Positions 11,740-22,229 of a stretch of 64,000 nucleotides of DNA are shown piece after piece. Both the position numbers and the translations under genes were made by a program. The notes under the pieces are model-generated. The model saw only the letters and a list, made by a program, of their open reading frames with translations. It was not told where the DNA came from and ran no database searches. Source of the stretch: Poecilobothrus nobilitatus (lineage: Eukaryota; Arthropoda; Insecta; Diptera; Dolichopodidae); the NCBI GenBank assembly GCA_947095535.1, contig OX352774.1, positions 5,766,001-5,830,000 of the forward strand, in the 5' to 3' direction. Every line of letters starts with the position of its first letter. The first letter of the stretch is position 1.

Positions 11740-12649
11740 ACTTTTTTTGTATATATACGAATATAACAGACTAAATATCTGATTAAAAGCTGTACTTACC
11801 ACCTAATGATACTTACCACCTAATATTTACTAAAATACATACAGCATATAGTAATAGAGCAGAAAAAATGTTTAAAAAAAACTCAAACATTGGTTCATTT
11901 CAACGAAAAGTAGGGCAATTTTAATAGATATAAATCTGTACTGTGATGTCATACATTGTTATCCCGAAAACAAAAAAAAAAACATTCAATTATTTTTTTT
12001 TGCTTAGAAAGTCTTTTAAGACAATACACGGTAAATTGATTTTGATATTGAATTGTATTGGTTATATTGAAATTAAATATATTCATCATATTTGTGTTGA
12101 AATTGAACATACAAAAAATAAAATTTTAAAAGAAAAGTTAAGGAAATTTCTTTTAGTTTTTAATGTTAGTAGTTTATCGATGCACCTTTTAACACCCGTT
12201 ATAACTTTTTATAAACCAAATAATTTTTTTATTTTTTTTCTTTTTTTTTGGGGAGGGTAATTTTTAATTTTTTTATTGCATATTAGGTATATACAATAAA
12301 AGTGCTCAGTATTATCCGGAAAAGTTTTTTAAGGTCAAAAATTAAAAATAGATTAATGGAATGTAGCGAAATTTATGCAGGAAGCTAACAACAAAAAACT
12401 TTTTTAGGCACAGCTTTTCATTGTTCTTCAGTATACAAAATACCACTATTTGTGATCACTAATTTATATGACCCGTTAACATTTTACAAAATAGTTAACA
12501 TCTTTCAACAATCCTCATGTATACATTCATTACTTCCTAATTTAAATTAAAAAAAAAAACTAGAATATCCACATTACTTAACCTCTCTTATTCCATATTA
12601 ACTATCTAGTCACACTCACTCTAGTCCCTATCCGTACCGTATTTTATCT
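11740..12649. other. A+T-rich non-coding DNA
   Basis: No gene. A short duplication (TACTTACCACCTAAT doubled at about 11,796-11,825) lies near the left end. The 105-codon frame at 11,943-12,260 is a low-complexity chance reading that ends in a T-tract. Confidence 0.5.
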
Positions 12650-12845
12650 CATCCTTCCTATATATAGTCACTATACTGTGAAAGCTGTTTTTGTATCCAT
12701 CCCGTTTATATTGACTTCAGAAAAAAGTGAGTTTGATGAGTAAAAATCTCATTCCACCCGTGAAAGGACTATAGATTATCTTTGGTGTCGTTTGAATATT
12801 TCCACCTTCCTTAGTGGTATTAGTTAGTGGTATTAGTCAGATTAC
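12650..12845 (+). repeat. Very diverged family B-like copy
   Basis: TTTGGTGTCGTTTGAATATT followed by TCCACCTTCCTTAGTGG near 12,782-12,820 resembles the family B 3' half, and the upstream AAAAAGTGAGTTTGATGAGT resembles the 8.5-kb copy. TAGTGGTATTAG is then doubled at about 12,814-12,837. The assignment is by eye and weak. Confidence 0.3.
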
Positions 12846-15107
12846 ATATACATATGTATGTATGTACTTACTTGTTCTTTAAAGTTGATTCATATTTGCT
12901 AAACAAAAAAAAAGAAAAAATTAAATAGGAAATGAGTTATCAAATTAATTTTCTTAGAAATGATCAATTCGTAGCATGAGGTACAATTATTGATATAAAT
13001 TATTGATATTTTTTTTTTTTTCTACTTTCTTTCAATAAAACAAATAATTTATTAATAAATTTAGTTTATATGTATGTATATTCTGTAATTTTTATTCGAT
13101 TTATAAAAAAAAAAAAAAAAAAACAAATAAATTTATTATAATATGAAATTGTTAAATTGAATAAACCAATTAAATTAAGGTTCATTCCTTATTTATTTAT
13201 TTATTTTTTTTTTTTTTTGATTTGTAATCAATAAGTGCGTAACTACAATATTTTTATTATTAAAACAAATTTTTAATTTAATTTTTTTTTTTTCTCAATT
13301 AGGTAACTTAGGAAACAGTTGGAGTAAAATCAATGCTTTTAAATTTTATTTTATCTTTTTATTTTTAATAATAAATATTCACATAATTTTCAATATTTAT
13401 TGAATTTGATTTTAAAGATTTTCAGCTCACGCAGCGATTTACTGACTTCTTACATACAATATTATGTGTACATATGTACATATGTATATGAAAGTTATCT
13501 TCCTTTTCATTCTTTTTTTTTTTTTTTTTGTTTCTTCTTTTTGTTTTATTTTGTGTTTTTTTTTTTTTTGCCTTTTATTTTTCGTTGACTTTAATTTCTG
13601 ATCAGTTCAAGAAGAGGTTAAAAGTTCCTAAAATGTTTTACCAGTTTCTTTTAATTTCTATATAATATGTATGTACGTACATACATACATACATACATAT
13701 ATCAAACATAAATATGTACATGTCCAGTTATAAATTGCAAGATAATTTAGATACAAAGAAAATAATCTAAAGATATGCAATAAGATTTGAAATTGGTAAA
13801 TAAAAATACCAAATATTTTACAAAAAAAAATCGTAAATAAAATTATAAATTGCCAAAAAAACGAACTGTAAATTTAAATGAATCACAAAATAAAATTTTT
13901 TTAAAGAAACCAAAAAAAAAAAACAAAGTTTAAGAATTTCTTTTTTTTGTAAAACTTCAAACATTTTTTTTTTCTTTTTTTTTTTTTCGTTTTTTATTTT
14001 ATAATATTCTTATAAAGATTAAAATTTTATATTTTGGAAAATTACAAAAGATCAAAAGGTCAATTGACAAATATAATTGCGCCTATATTTATAACATATT
14101 TTACCTATAATATTTCAATATTAAACATTTACTGTTTTAAAATAACAAAAGTCAAAACATTGAAATAACAGACATTTTGTTTTTTTTTTGTTTTTCTTCT
14201 TTTTTCTTGTTTTTTTTTATGTATAATTTACAGTTTTATTTATTGCTTTCATGTTTTTTTTAGATTAAAAAGATTTTAAAAAGGGTTTATCTTGTTACTG
14301 TGGTTAGTTTAAAAAAAAAAAAATTTCTGGTCGTTTATTACGCGAATTATTTTTTTTTATTTCCATGCCAAACAATTTTAATTATCATAAAGTTTTTATA
14401 CCTACTTATGATATAACTATATACAAATAGTATCTAGTTATTCAGTTTTATTTGTTAAGGTAACTTTATCACATGTTACATGTAGGAATGTACATACATA
14501 TATAGATATGTACAGAATATATAATATGTACTTAAAAATTTTAAACCTTATTTTTATGTGACTTCTTTTATCTAGGGTTTTTATGTTTTCTCCTTTCTAG
14601 ATATGATTTTCCCTATACAATATGCAGACTTCACTAGAATATTTGACTAGTAAAAGGCTATAAAAAAAATTAACGAAAATGAGTTGAATTTTTTTTTTTT
14701 TTTGATGAAATAAAAAACAAGTATGTAATTCAAGCATGGCTTGACCAAATAAAGTTCATCAAAAAGAATTTGAAGTAAAAAAAAAAAACAAGGAATACAA
14801 ATATATATGTAAGTATAAAAAAATCTTTAACGATTCAATCTTTGAAAGAGATTGACGAAAATTAAGAAAAGAAAAAATATTGTCACCATTCAGTCATCAG
14901 GTTTTTATTTTTTTATTAAACCAACCTGGAAAAATGGATTTTTTTTTAGTTCTAAACGTAAAAAATATCTCAAGAACCAAAGATACTATGAAATTCAAAT
15001 AAGATTAGTCTAGCAGCTAATTAGATCTGATAAATTATAAATATTGAATTTTTTTTTTTTTGAAAACTAAACAAATTTAAATTGAATTTTAATAATGTAT
15101 AAATTTT
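12846..15107. other. Low-complexity island, no transposon recognised
   Basis: Dense A and T homopolymers, TTTTTATTTT-type words and a (TACA)n tract at about 13,667-13,700 that is palindromic around GTACGTAC. No recognisable transposon or gene. The frame at 13,400-13,588 is a poly-Phe chance reading. This type of island recurs five more times in the window. Confidence 0.5.
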
Positions 15108-15109
15108 AA

Positions 15110-15381
15110 AAAATATATAATTTATTTATTTATTTATATACAGGTACCGTGGTACATAAACGTGCCAGGTAGCTATAACGCCTGTTTCCTGGTAGAAATG
15201 TGGGGTGTACGAGATATTATGTGATATATTAAGTATTTATATATTGCGATATATGAATATTTTTTTTTTTATATTATAATTATTGTACCCAGCCGGGAAT
15301 CGAACCCGAGACCTCTCATTCCCTTATGAATGAAAAGCGGTGCGTCAACCACTGCACTAATGGCTGGATAAAATATATAAT
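15110..15381 (-). mobile_element. tRNA-derived SINE, type I, intact with 12-bp TSD
   Basis: Read on the minus strand, the element starts at 15,369 with a tRNA-like head: TCCAGCC can pair with GGCTGGG as an acceptor stem, GTGC/GCAC form a D-stem, box A (TAGTGCAGTGGTTG) lies at 15,346-15,359, and a perfect box B (GGTTCGATTCC) lies at 15,296-15,306. The region between the D and T arms is longer than in a real tRNA, so this is a SINE head rather than a working tRNA. The unrelated body includes ACCAGGAAACAGGCG and ACCTGGCACG, and the 3' end is (AAAT)n down to 15,122. The direct repeat AAAATATATAAT flanks it at 15,110-15,121 and 15,370-15,381. Intact boxes and a perfect TSD suggest a fairly young insertion. 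Confidence 0.88.
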
Positions 15382-16659
15382 GGGTCTTATGATTGAAAAC
15401 GCACGGAAAAAGTTTTTTTTTTAAGTTAATTTATTTGTATGATTGAAATTTTTTTAATGTTTTAATGTTTTACACCGGGCGGGCTTTTGTGATTAGGAGA
15501 AAAGTAACAAAGCAGAACAAATATGCTGAATTGGTACAAAGCGAAGGGTAAAAGAAAATAATGTGGTAGGAAATTCTACTTCTGTCGCTTTAAATGAAAT
15601 TTCTTTTTGGAAAGAAATTATTCACGTTTTAAAATCAATTCCAATTGAAAAAACATGTTAATTATAAATTTTTTACATTAAAATCAACATAATACAAATT
15701 TTTTATTACCACTTTTTATCAAAACAAAAACTTTATTTTTGTTTTTAATTCTAAAAAAAAAAAAATATTTTTGTTTACCTATTTGACGATACTAAAAATT
15801 ATTTTGGACAACTGTTATTTAATTTCGAATTAAAATTTAATCACGTGTTGTCCAATATAGATTGAAGATGAATAATATTTTTGCGAGCGGCGCGTCTTCC
15901 GCGAGTTTTCAATCCCCTTCTTCTTAATTTCATTCATAATTATTTAAGAATTTTAAATTTTTTTAATGAAAACAAAAAAGTTGAATGGTTTTGTTTTTTA
16001 AATTTCCATGTACGTTAAACAATAGTTTGATTATAATTATTACAGAATTTTATCTACAAACATGTAAGAAGAAAATGCAATGTAACTACTACTAACTATA
16101 ACTATGTACAAAGAAATTAGTTACCAAAAAACTAATTAATCCAAGTGATGGAAATTTACAAAATAGCAACTCAAGTTTATAATTTTGTTTACATTCATAT
16201 GAATTATACATAAATTAATGTTATTATTATTATATGTTAGATGGTTTGTTAATCATACCATTAATTTTACCACAATAAACATATGTATGTATAGTGTATA
16301 TATCCTTATATGAAAAATTTAGAATTTTTTGAATTTTTTTAGGGAAAGAAAAAATATACATGTTGCTCTACAAATTGTATTTTAACAATAGAGACCTTTT
16401 TTCCATAGGCATTCACAATTCACGCACACTTTTAAAAGGCATTTTATAAATTAATCGCTAATGAAAACCAACAAACTTCTATTTATGTGTTAATATAATT
16501 TTGTATCAAATTAAATTACATATTTTTGTATGGGAAAAATTTTCTAATCTAATTTTGTGAAATTTTTAAAAAACGAATAGCAGGCAACAAATTTATACCA
16601 AAATATTGAAAGTGAATTATATTTTCTACTTTCTTGTTAATTTTTACCACATTTAAAAA
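15382..16659. other. A+T-rich DNA with two G+C-richer patches
   Basis: No gene. A patch at 15,474-15,590 (ACACCGGGCGGGC onward) and a short GCGAGCGGCGCGTCTTCCGC patch at 15,885-15,905 are unusually G+C rich for this window but match nothing I recognise. The rest is simple sequence. Confidence 0.45.
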
Positions 16660-17445
16660 AAAAAATATCAAATAATGTGACTATTAGTTTTACTCTGTTC
16701 GTTTGCTCCTCTGTATCTGGATGTTTAAAAAACTTTTACATGGTTTGAAATAGAGCAATGAAATTTTAACTAAGAATAGGCATCGCAAAAAAAAATTAAT
16801 TTTGTGGAACAACTATTGTCTGTAATTAAAATAAACGGTATTTTAATTTACCGTTTTGCGAAATCAATTTTACTAAATTTTTGACCCCTTAGACGGGTTT
16901 CTATAATCAGCCGCATAGTCTGAATGGAATCCTAAAGGAAACAGAAGACGCAGGCGTCCACATAACATCTGGAGACGCGCAATAATAAATGAAAAAGGCA
17001 ATCTCACATGGGACAATAGAATATGGGACAAACTCTATGCTTCCTTCCGAAGTGAAATTGGGCAAACAAAAAATTTTTGTAAATAAATATGAGTTATTTC
17101 TGAAAATATTTTTGTACCACTGCCCGTTTATTAGCTTTAAGGGGTCAAAAACTGAAAATATCCTATTTTTAAACACTTGTCCAAATTTTTTTTTATTTAA
17201 TAATATAGAAACATTAAAGCTCCAACATTACACATTTGTTTGCGCAAAATTTAACAAAGATCACAAATTTTTTTTTTATTTACATCAACCTAATAGTATT
17301 GTACCTACAATTCTTTTTTAAAGATCCAATGGTAATAATATATAAATTATATTATTTTTAATTTACAAAATTTTCAATGCACTCAAAACTTATTATTGAA
17401 TATTGCTTAGTTGTGGAATTGTGCTTTTTTGAAAATCTTTCGTTT
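16660..17445 (+). repeat. Family A2 dispersed repeat (copy 2), interrupted
   Basis: Carries the leader ACTCTGTTCGTTTGCTCCTC, then AGAGCAATGAAATTTTAAC and TTTTGTGGAACAACT, and after an interruption TATGAGTTATTTCTGAAAA and AAGGGGTCAAAAACTGAAAA, in the same order as the 5.0-kb copy. It ends around GGAATTGTGCTTTTTTGAAAA. The expected continuity between TTTTTGACCCCTT (ends about 16,890) and AATATGAGTT (about 17,084) is broken by unrelated LINE-like sequence. Confidence 0.65.
16891..17086 (+). pseudogene. RTE-like non-LTR retrotransposon C-terminal fragment
   Basis: One frame from TGG at 16,925 reads WNPKGNRRRRRPHNIWRR, then TWDNRIWDKLYASFRSEIG, and closes at 17,084-17,086. The pattern W-N-P-x-G, a basic stretch, R-P, x-x-x-W-R-R, then a T-W...W...L tail is what I know from the extreme C-terminus of many non-LTR polyproteins (RTE and related clades). 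An in-frame TAG lies just upstream, so only this tail survives. The piece has higher G+C than the family A2 repeat around it and interrupts that repeat; about 15 bases of the host repeat seem to be replaced. The first base of the insert and any TSD could not be fixed. Clade assignment is tentative. Confidence 0.6.
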
Positions 17446-18609
17446 TTTTCATTACTTTTTTTGTATTTTTTATTTTCATGAAGAGACTTCTTACACGCGC
17501 TCATGAAATGTTCACTGAAATGAGATTAAATTCTGTACAGATTTTTTTGGGAAAATTTGTAGGACAATTTTTTCATTAAAAAAAAAATTTTTTTTTGTTT
17601 AAAATTGATTGCCCCGGCGAAAACAATTTTTTTTTTTGAAAATGAAAATGAATGAAAAACAATTTTTTCCTAAAAATGAAAATTAATTAACCTTTTTGAT
17701 GAAAATGATGGTTAATAAAAGTACACATGTCGTTTCTTGTTATTTGGCTTTTGCAAATCCTAATTTGCGCCAAAATTTATACTAATTTTAAAAACAAAAT
17801 AAACTAGTAAGCTTTTATTAACAATTTTTTTTACAATTACGTCTTCATAATTTTTTATGACATGTTCTATTTAATACTATAATAAACACCGTTAACATTC
17901 ATTCAGTAGATTTATTCAATATAATGAACTTTTCATTTTATTTTGTAGGATTGTTTAAGAAATTCAGTATCCTGCTCAAATTTTTGCATTAATCTTTCAA
18001 TATTATATTAAAGTCTAAAAACTTCGCCAGTTAAGTGTTTGTGTTTTTATAATTTATATATAAAATTTTATAAATTATTTATTTTGCACAATAGCCTACC
18101 TAAACAAACGATCACTTATTGTCTGTCATTAATCGTATTTTCAGTTAAATTAAAATATAGAAACCTAAAAATTTTATTAGATTTTTTTATGTACCTACAC
18201 AATACTATAAGAGTAATAATAAAGCACTTATATTACATCCATTAAAATCAAAATCAAATTACACTGAAATTTCAAAAAATCAATACATGTATGTATGTAA
18301 AGAAATCTTAAATAAATTTAATTTAAAACTGCATGAAAAATTTTCAAAAATTGTTACAAAAACTTCTTTTTTTTCTTTCTAAAGACTGGGCATAACTAAT
18401 TCATTTATTGCTGATATTTCCGTTCATTATTCGGCAATAGCTATTGTACAGGATTATTAAAAGCAAAAAAATTTTTTTATATATATACCTTTTATCATCT
18501 TATACACTATTTCCCATTAGCTATACCTAAGTGTCTGTATACAATTGTTTTGCTTTGTCGCAAAAGTTTTTCTTTTCAAAAGAGCATTTTGTAAAATTGA
18601 TTAAAAAGG
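17446..18609. other. A+T-rich non-coding DNA
   Basis: No gene. A run of AAATGAAAATGAA words near 17,635-17,710 is low complexity. The 68-codon frame at 18,039-18,245 has no domain and a Tyr/Leu/Ile-rich composition typical of chance in this base composition. Confidence 0.5.
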
Positions 18610-18720
18610 ACGAAAAATGCAGTTACTTTTGTCAACTCTCAGATACCCGTACGAACCCGTTAGTTACCAAAACTTTCCCAAATATGCTATAGTACCATAT
18701 AATACTAAGCGGCAAATGTA
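18610..18720 (+). repeat. Family E repeat fragment
   Basis: GTCAACTCTCAGATACCCGT, then AACTTTCCCAAATATGCTAT, resembles the start of the 47.8-kb block (GTCAACTTTTGGATACCC, then ATATATGCTG). The GATACCCGT word in such a context is familiar from dispersed repeats in fly genomes. Only about 100 bp is visible here. Confidence 0.4.
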
Positions 18721-19234
18721 TAATAATTTATACTAAACATATGTATTATATATCATTCATTCATCAGTGACATATATACATATACGATATGTAAATAAAC
18801 ATGAATTAAGTATTATACTAATATCATATAAATATATTTTCTTCAAACAACCGTTATATTACCGACCGCATACATTAATGTATAAGGTAGGTATTGTTTT
18901 CATACTAAAAATGTGTAGCCGAGATTATGGCAAATATGCGCTACCGCGGTGTGGAGAAGGTTGTAAAAAATTTTTTTTAGCATGATGTCTGTCTGCTGTG
19001 TGAGTTTGTGTATGTGTGTGTGTGCGTGTGTGGATATATGGGCACGTGTACAGCTTAAACGACTGAGCGGAACTTTTCCTGTAGTGGCGGTCGGTCCTGT
19101 GGTGGAGATAGCTGATTTTTTTTATTTATTTAATTCTTTTTGTACTACGCATCAACCTCAACAATTTCAAATTAGCGAGGAAAAAAAAATGCAAAAAAAT
19201 CGTTAAAAAAATTTGTTAGAAAAATTTAGAAAAA
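18721..19234. other. G+C-richer patch with (TG)n tract, unidentified
   Basis: Around 18,915-19,120 the sequence is much less A+T rich (GCGCTACCGCGGTGTGGAG, GTAGTGGCGGTCGGTCCTG) and includes a TG-rich tract at about 19,005-19,032. Two overlapping frames (18,767-18,985 and 18,982-19,206) cross it, but neither shows a recognisable domain and both contain low-complexity ends. It may be a fragment of a transposon or a regulatory island. Confidence 0.35.
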
Positions 19235-19244
19235 TGAAGTCACA

Positions 19245-19558
19245 CTTTCGTCAATTTTAAAATAACACTATATTATTAAGAAAAGTTGTTAATAGAAATA
19301 AAAATATAATGTTGGAGCTTTAATTTCTGTATATTACTTCAAAAATATTTTGGACAGGTGTTCAAGTTACAGGTGTTTAAACATAAGAATTTTTTTAGTT
19401 TTTGACCCCATACAGATCTGAAACGGGGGGCGATACAAAAATATTTTCTGAAATGACTCATACTTATTTTTAAAGACCTAACTTCTTTCAAAATTTCAAG
19501 TTTCTAACTTAAAACGTTTGGAATATAGAAGGAGTCAAGAATTTTGCAAAAAAAAATT
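19245..19558 (-). repeat. Family A2 fragment, inverted
   Basis: Read on the minus strand it runs AAGTATGAGTCATTTCAG, then a GGGGTCAAAAACT-like word, ACACCTGT and TCCAACATTAT, the same order as the right half of the 5.0-kb copy. Its truncated side lies directly against the left end of the plus-strand A1 copy, giving a back-to-back A2/A1 pair. Confidence 0.6.
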
Positions 19559-20726
19559 TAAAAATGTGCTTTATAGTTTCACTCTATCTGTCCGTCCTAC
19601 TGCTTACAAAACTTCTACAGCGTTAAAGATAGAGAAAAAATATTTTAACCATGGGTAGCTCTCATAAAAAAAATTATTTTGTGGAACAACTTTTTCATGT
19701 AGAGCCATTCATTAGGGAGACACAGCCTCTCAAACTTTGAAATAGCCCTATTTTTAAATGCATATATCTCATGTTCTCCTTAACATATTTGCAATTTGAA
19801 AACGTCATTCGACAGGTATTTTTTTAGCTTTGTAAATTAATATCAAAATTCTACAATTTTTTAAATTCAGTACTTAAATTTACCGTTATGTGAAAAACAA
19901 ATTTTGCATGATTTGTCTACTCTCATAACTCTGAAACACTTTTAGATAACGACTTGAAATTTTGAGGACAGAAAGAAATTTTAGAATTAGTAAATTTTAG
20001 AAATTTTAGAAAGCTTATTTCTCAGAAAATTGTTTTGAATTCTGTTTCTAAGCTATTTGGGCTCAAAAATTGAAAATTAACTATTTTTAACACCTGTAAC
20101 TTAGGCATCTGTACATATTGTACTTCGGTAAAATATAAAAATAAAGCTCTAGTAATATATTTTTACGTGTGTTAACTCTCAGGCTCAGGCTCTAAAACTA
20201 TTTACAAAACTATTTATCAAAATTATGCAATATTTTGTAATTTACTATTTAAATTTACCGTTATGTAAAAACCACATTTTGCATGAAATTTCTTTTTCCA
20301 TAACTCCAGCACACCTTTATATAGAAACCTGAAATTTTGAGACAAGAAATAACTTTTAGAATTAGTATAAGTTTCCTTAGAAAATTTTATTGTACCACCT
20401 CTTATTTAAGAGCTATTAGGGCTCACAAATTGAAAATTTTGCTATTTTTAGGCACCTGTAACTTAGGCACCCGTACAAATTTTTCTTTGGCAAAATATAA
20501 AAATTAAAGCTCCAGTAAAATACTTTTACGTGTGTTAATAGTTTTTCTTAGTTATATAGAGTTCCGTACTTAACCCCTCAAAATTCTAGAAAAGTCCTAT
20601 TTTCATTTTTTTTTTTTATTACATGAAATTTTCAAATTTTTGTGCAAGTCAAAATTCTAAACAGTTTGTATTGTTTTTTGGAAATGTGCGCTTTTAAAAA
20701 CCCTTGATTTACATTCTCCCTTGTTT
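19559..20726 (+). repeat. Family A1 dispersed repeat (copy 2)
   Basis: Has the ATGTGCTTTATAGTTTCACT leader, TCTGTCCGTCC, ACAAAACTTCTACAGCG and two internal units (AAATTTACCGTTATGT at about 19,876 and 20,251, 375 bp apart, so the first unit is shortened). It ends GGAAATGTGCGCTTTTAAAA. The left end is eroded, so the ACATTTCC half of the inverted ends is missing. All frames are closed. Confidence 0.72.
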
Positions 20727-21700
20727 TTTTTTAAAAAGGGGAGAATCTTCAAAAAACACCAAGAAAACCTAAAGTTAGAAGTGTTAGAGTTTTGCTTACT
20801 AACTTACTCTCAGCTCTAACCATATATGTATATTAAGATGATTTTACGCAGTATAATGACTATTGACTAGTGAGTAAGAATTGAATTGCACCCATACTTT
20901 AAATTTTAATTAGAAACGCAATGCGACATATTTACCGAAAATTTAATTTTGACATTTGTTAAAAATAAAATTATACCAAAATTTGAAGCTTTCTTAAAAA
21001 CAAATAAATGTGAAAAATGATTGTAAATGACCTATTGGAGCTTACTATGTATGTATATACATACTTTTATATTATCTGGGTGTCTGTTGTTCTATCTGTC
21101 ATGCACTGTTCTCATCCCGTACAGTACAAAAATGTCAGCAATATATTCTTTTATCTTAACTTGTCGGTGTCTATTTGTTTATATACATATATTTGTTTGG
21201 ATACATTTTTATTTAAATAAATTATACCATTTCATATTTTAAAATGTAAAAATATTGTAAGAGTCAAAATATACATTTATTAAAAAAATCATTTCTTAAT
21301 TTCTTGGTTTTTATTCTTGATTTTCTTAAGAAAAATTTTCGTATGATGTCAATTTTCATGTAAAGTTTTCTTTATGAAATATTTACCCATATTTCGGTAT
21401 TAATATAAAATTTGGAATCTCTCCCATCAGCTCACAAAATTTCAACTTTCAAATAAAAATTTTAAATATATTTTGTATAAAATATATGAGAAGGGTTTGC
21501 ATTTTAATATGATAGCCATTTTAACCCTGTCAAACAAGAATGAAAAGTAAATATTTAATAATAAAAAGTAGAAAATAAAATTAGTGACAGATCTTGAGAA
21601 ACTTAAATTGATATAAGTTAATAAAAGAACCTCAGAAAACATTTGATATTATTTTAATGATTATGATTTTTATCCTAACCTCAAATAATTTGCAGGGTTA
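20727..21700. other. A+T-rich non-coding DNA
   Basis: No gene. The frames at 21,017-21,242 overlap each other in two phases across TATATACATAC strings and are not credible genes. The minus-strand frame at 21,442-21,642 is Phe/Leu/Tyr-rich without a domain. Confidence 0.5.
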
Positions 21701-22181
21701 TTTTATTATCTTACGTACATATGTATATCAATTTGAGTTGCTCAAAATCTACCACAAATTTTATTTTCTATTTTTTAGAAGCTTAAATTTGTTTTAAAAA
21801 AATTTTTTTTTTTACATTATTTTCATTTTAATATTTTGTATAGATATACGTATGTATGTATAAGTAATTGGTAAGCAATGACATTTTATCAATTTGTAAA
21901 TGTTTAATTTTTGTGATTTTTTGTTTTTTTTTGCATCCGCAAAACTGTTATTTTTTGTGTTAAAAAAAAAAGAAAAATCAATACGAAATTAATCAAAAAA
22001 TTACATTTAAAAAAAAAAAATAATAATAATAAAGAAATCTTATCTGGTTATTTTGTCAAAATGTTAAACATAATCATGGTCGCCAAACAGACCTTTTTTT
22101 TTTGTTTTGTGGGTTATTTATTTTTTTTTTTGGGTTCTGGATGATGTGATCTCAAAGAATTCAATTCGATTTACATGTTTG

Positions 22182-22229
<48 letters not shown>

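Noticed and set aside
11943..12260. 105-codon plus-strand frame as a gene
   Set aside because: It has no recognisable motif and ends in a poly-Phe T-tract.
15285..15369. Functional tRNA gene on the minus strand
   Set aside because: The boxes are good, but the anticodon region is over-long and the head is fused to a body and tail with a TSD, so it is a SINE.
16989..17321. 110-codon plus-strand frame and the overlapping minus-strand frame 16,907-17,176
   Set aside because: They cross the join between the LINE fragment and family A2 repeat in the wrong phase; the meaningful frame is the LINE tail starting at 16,925.
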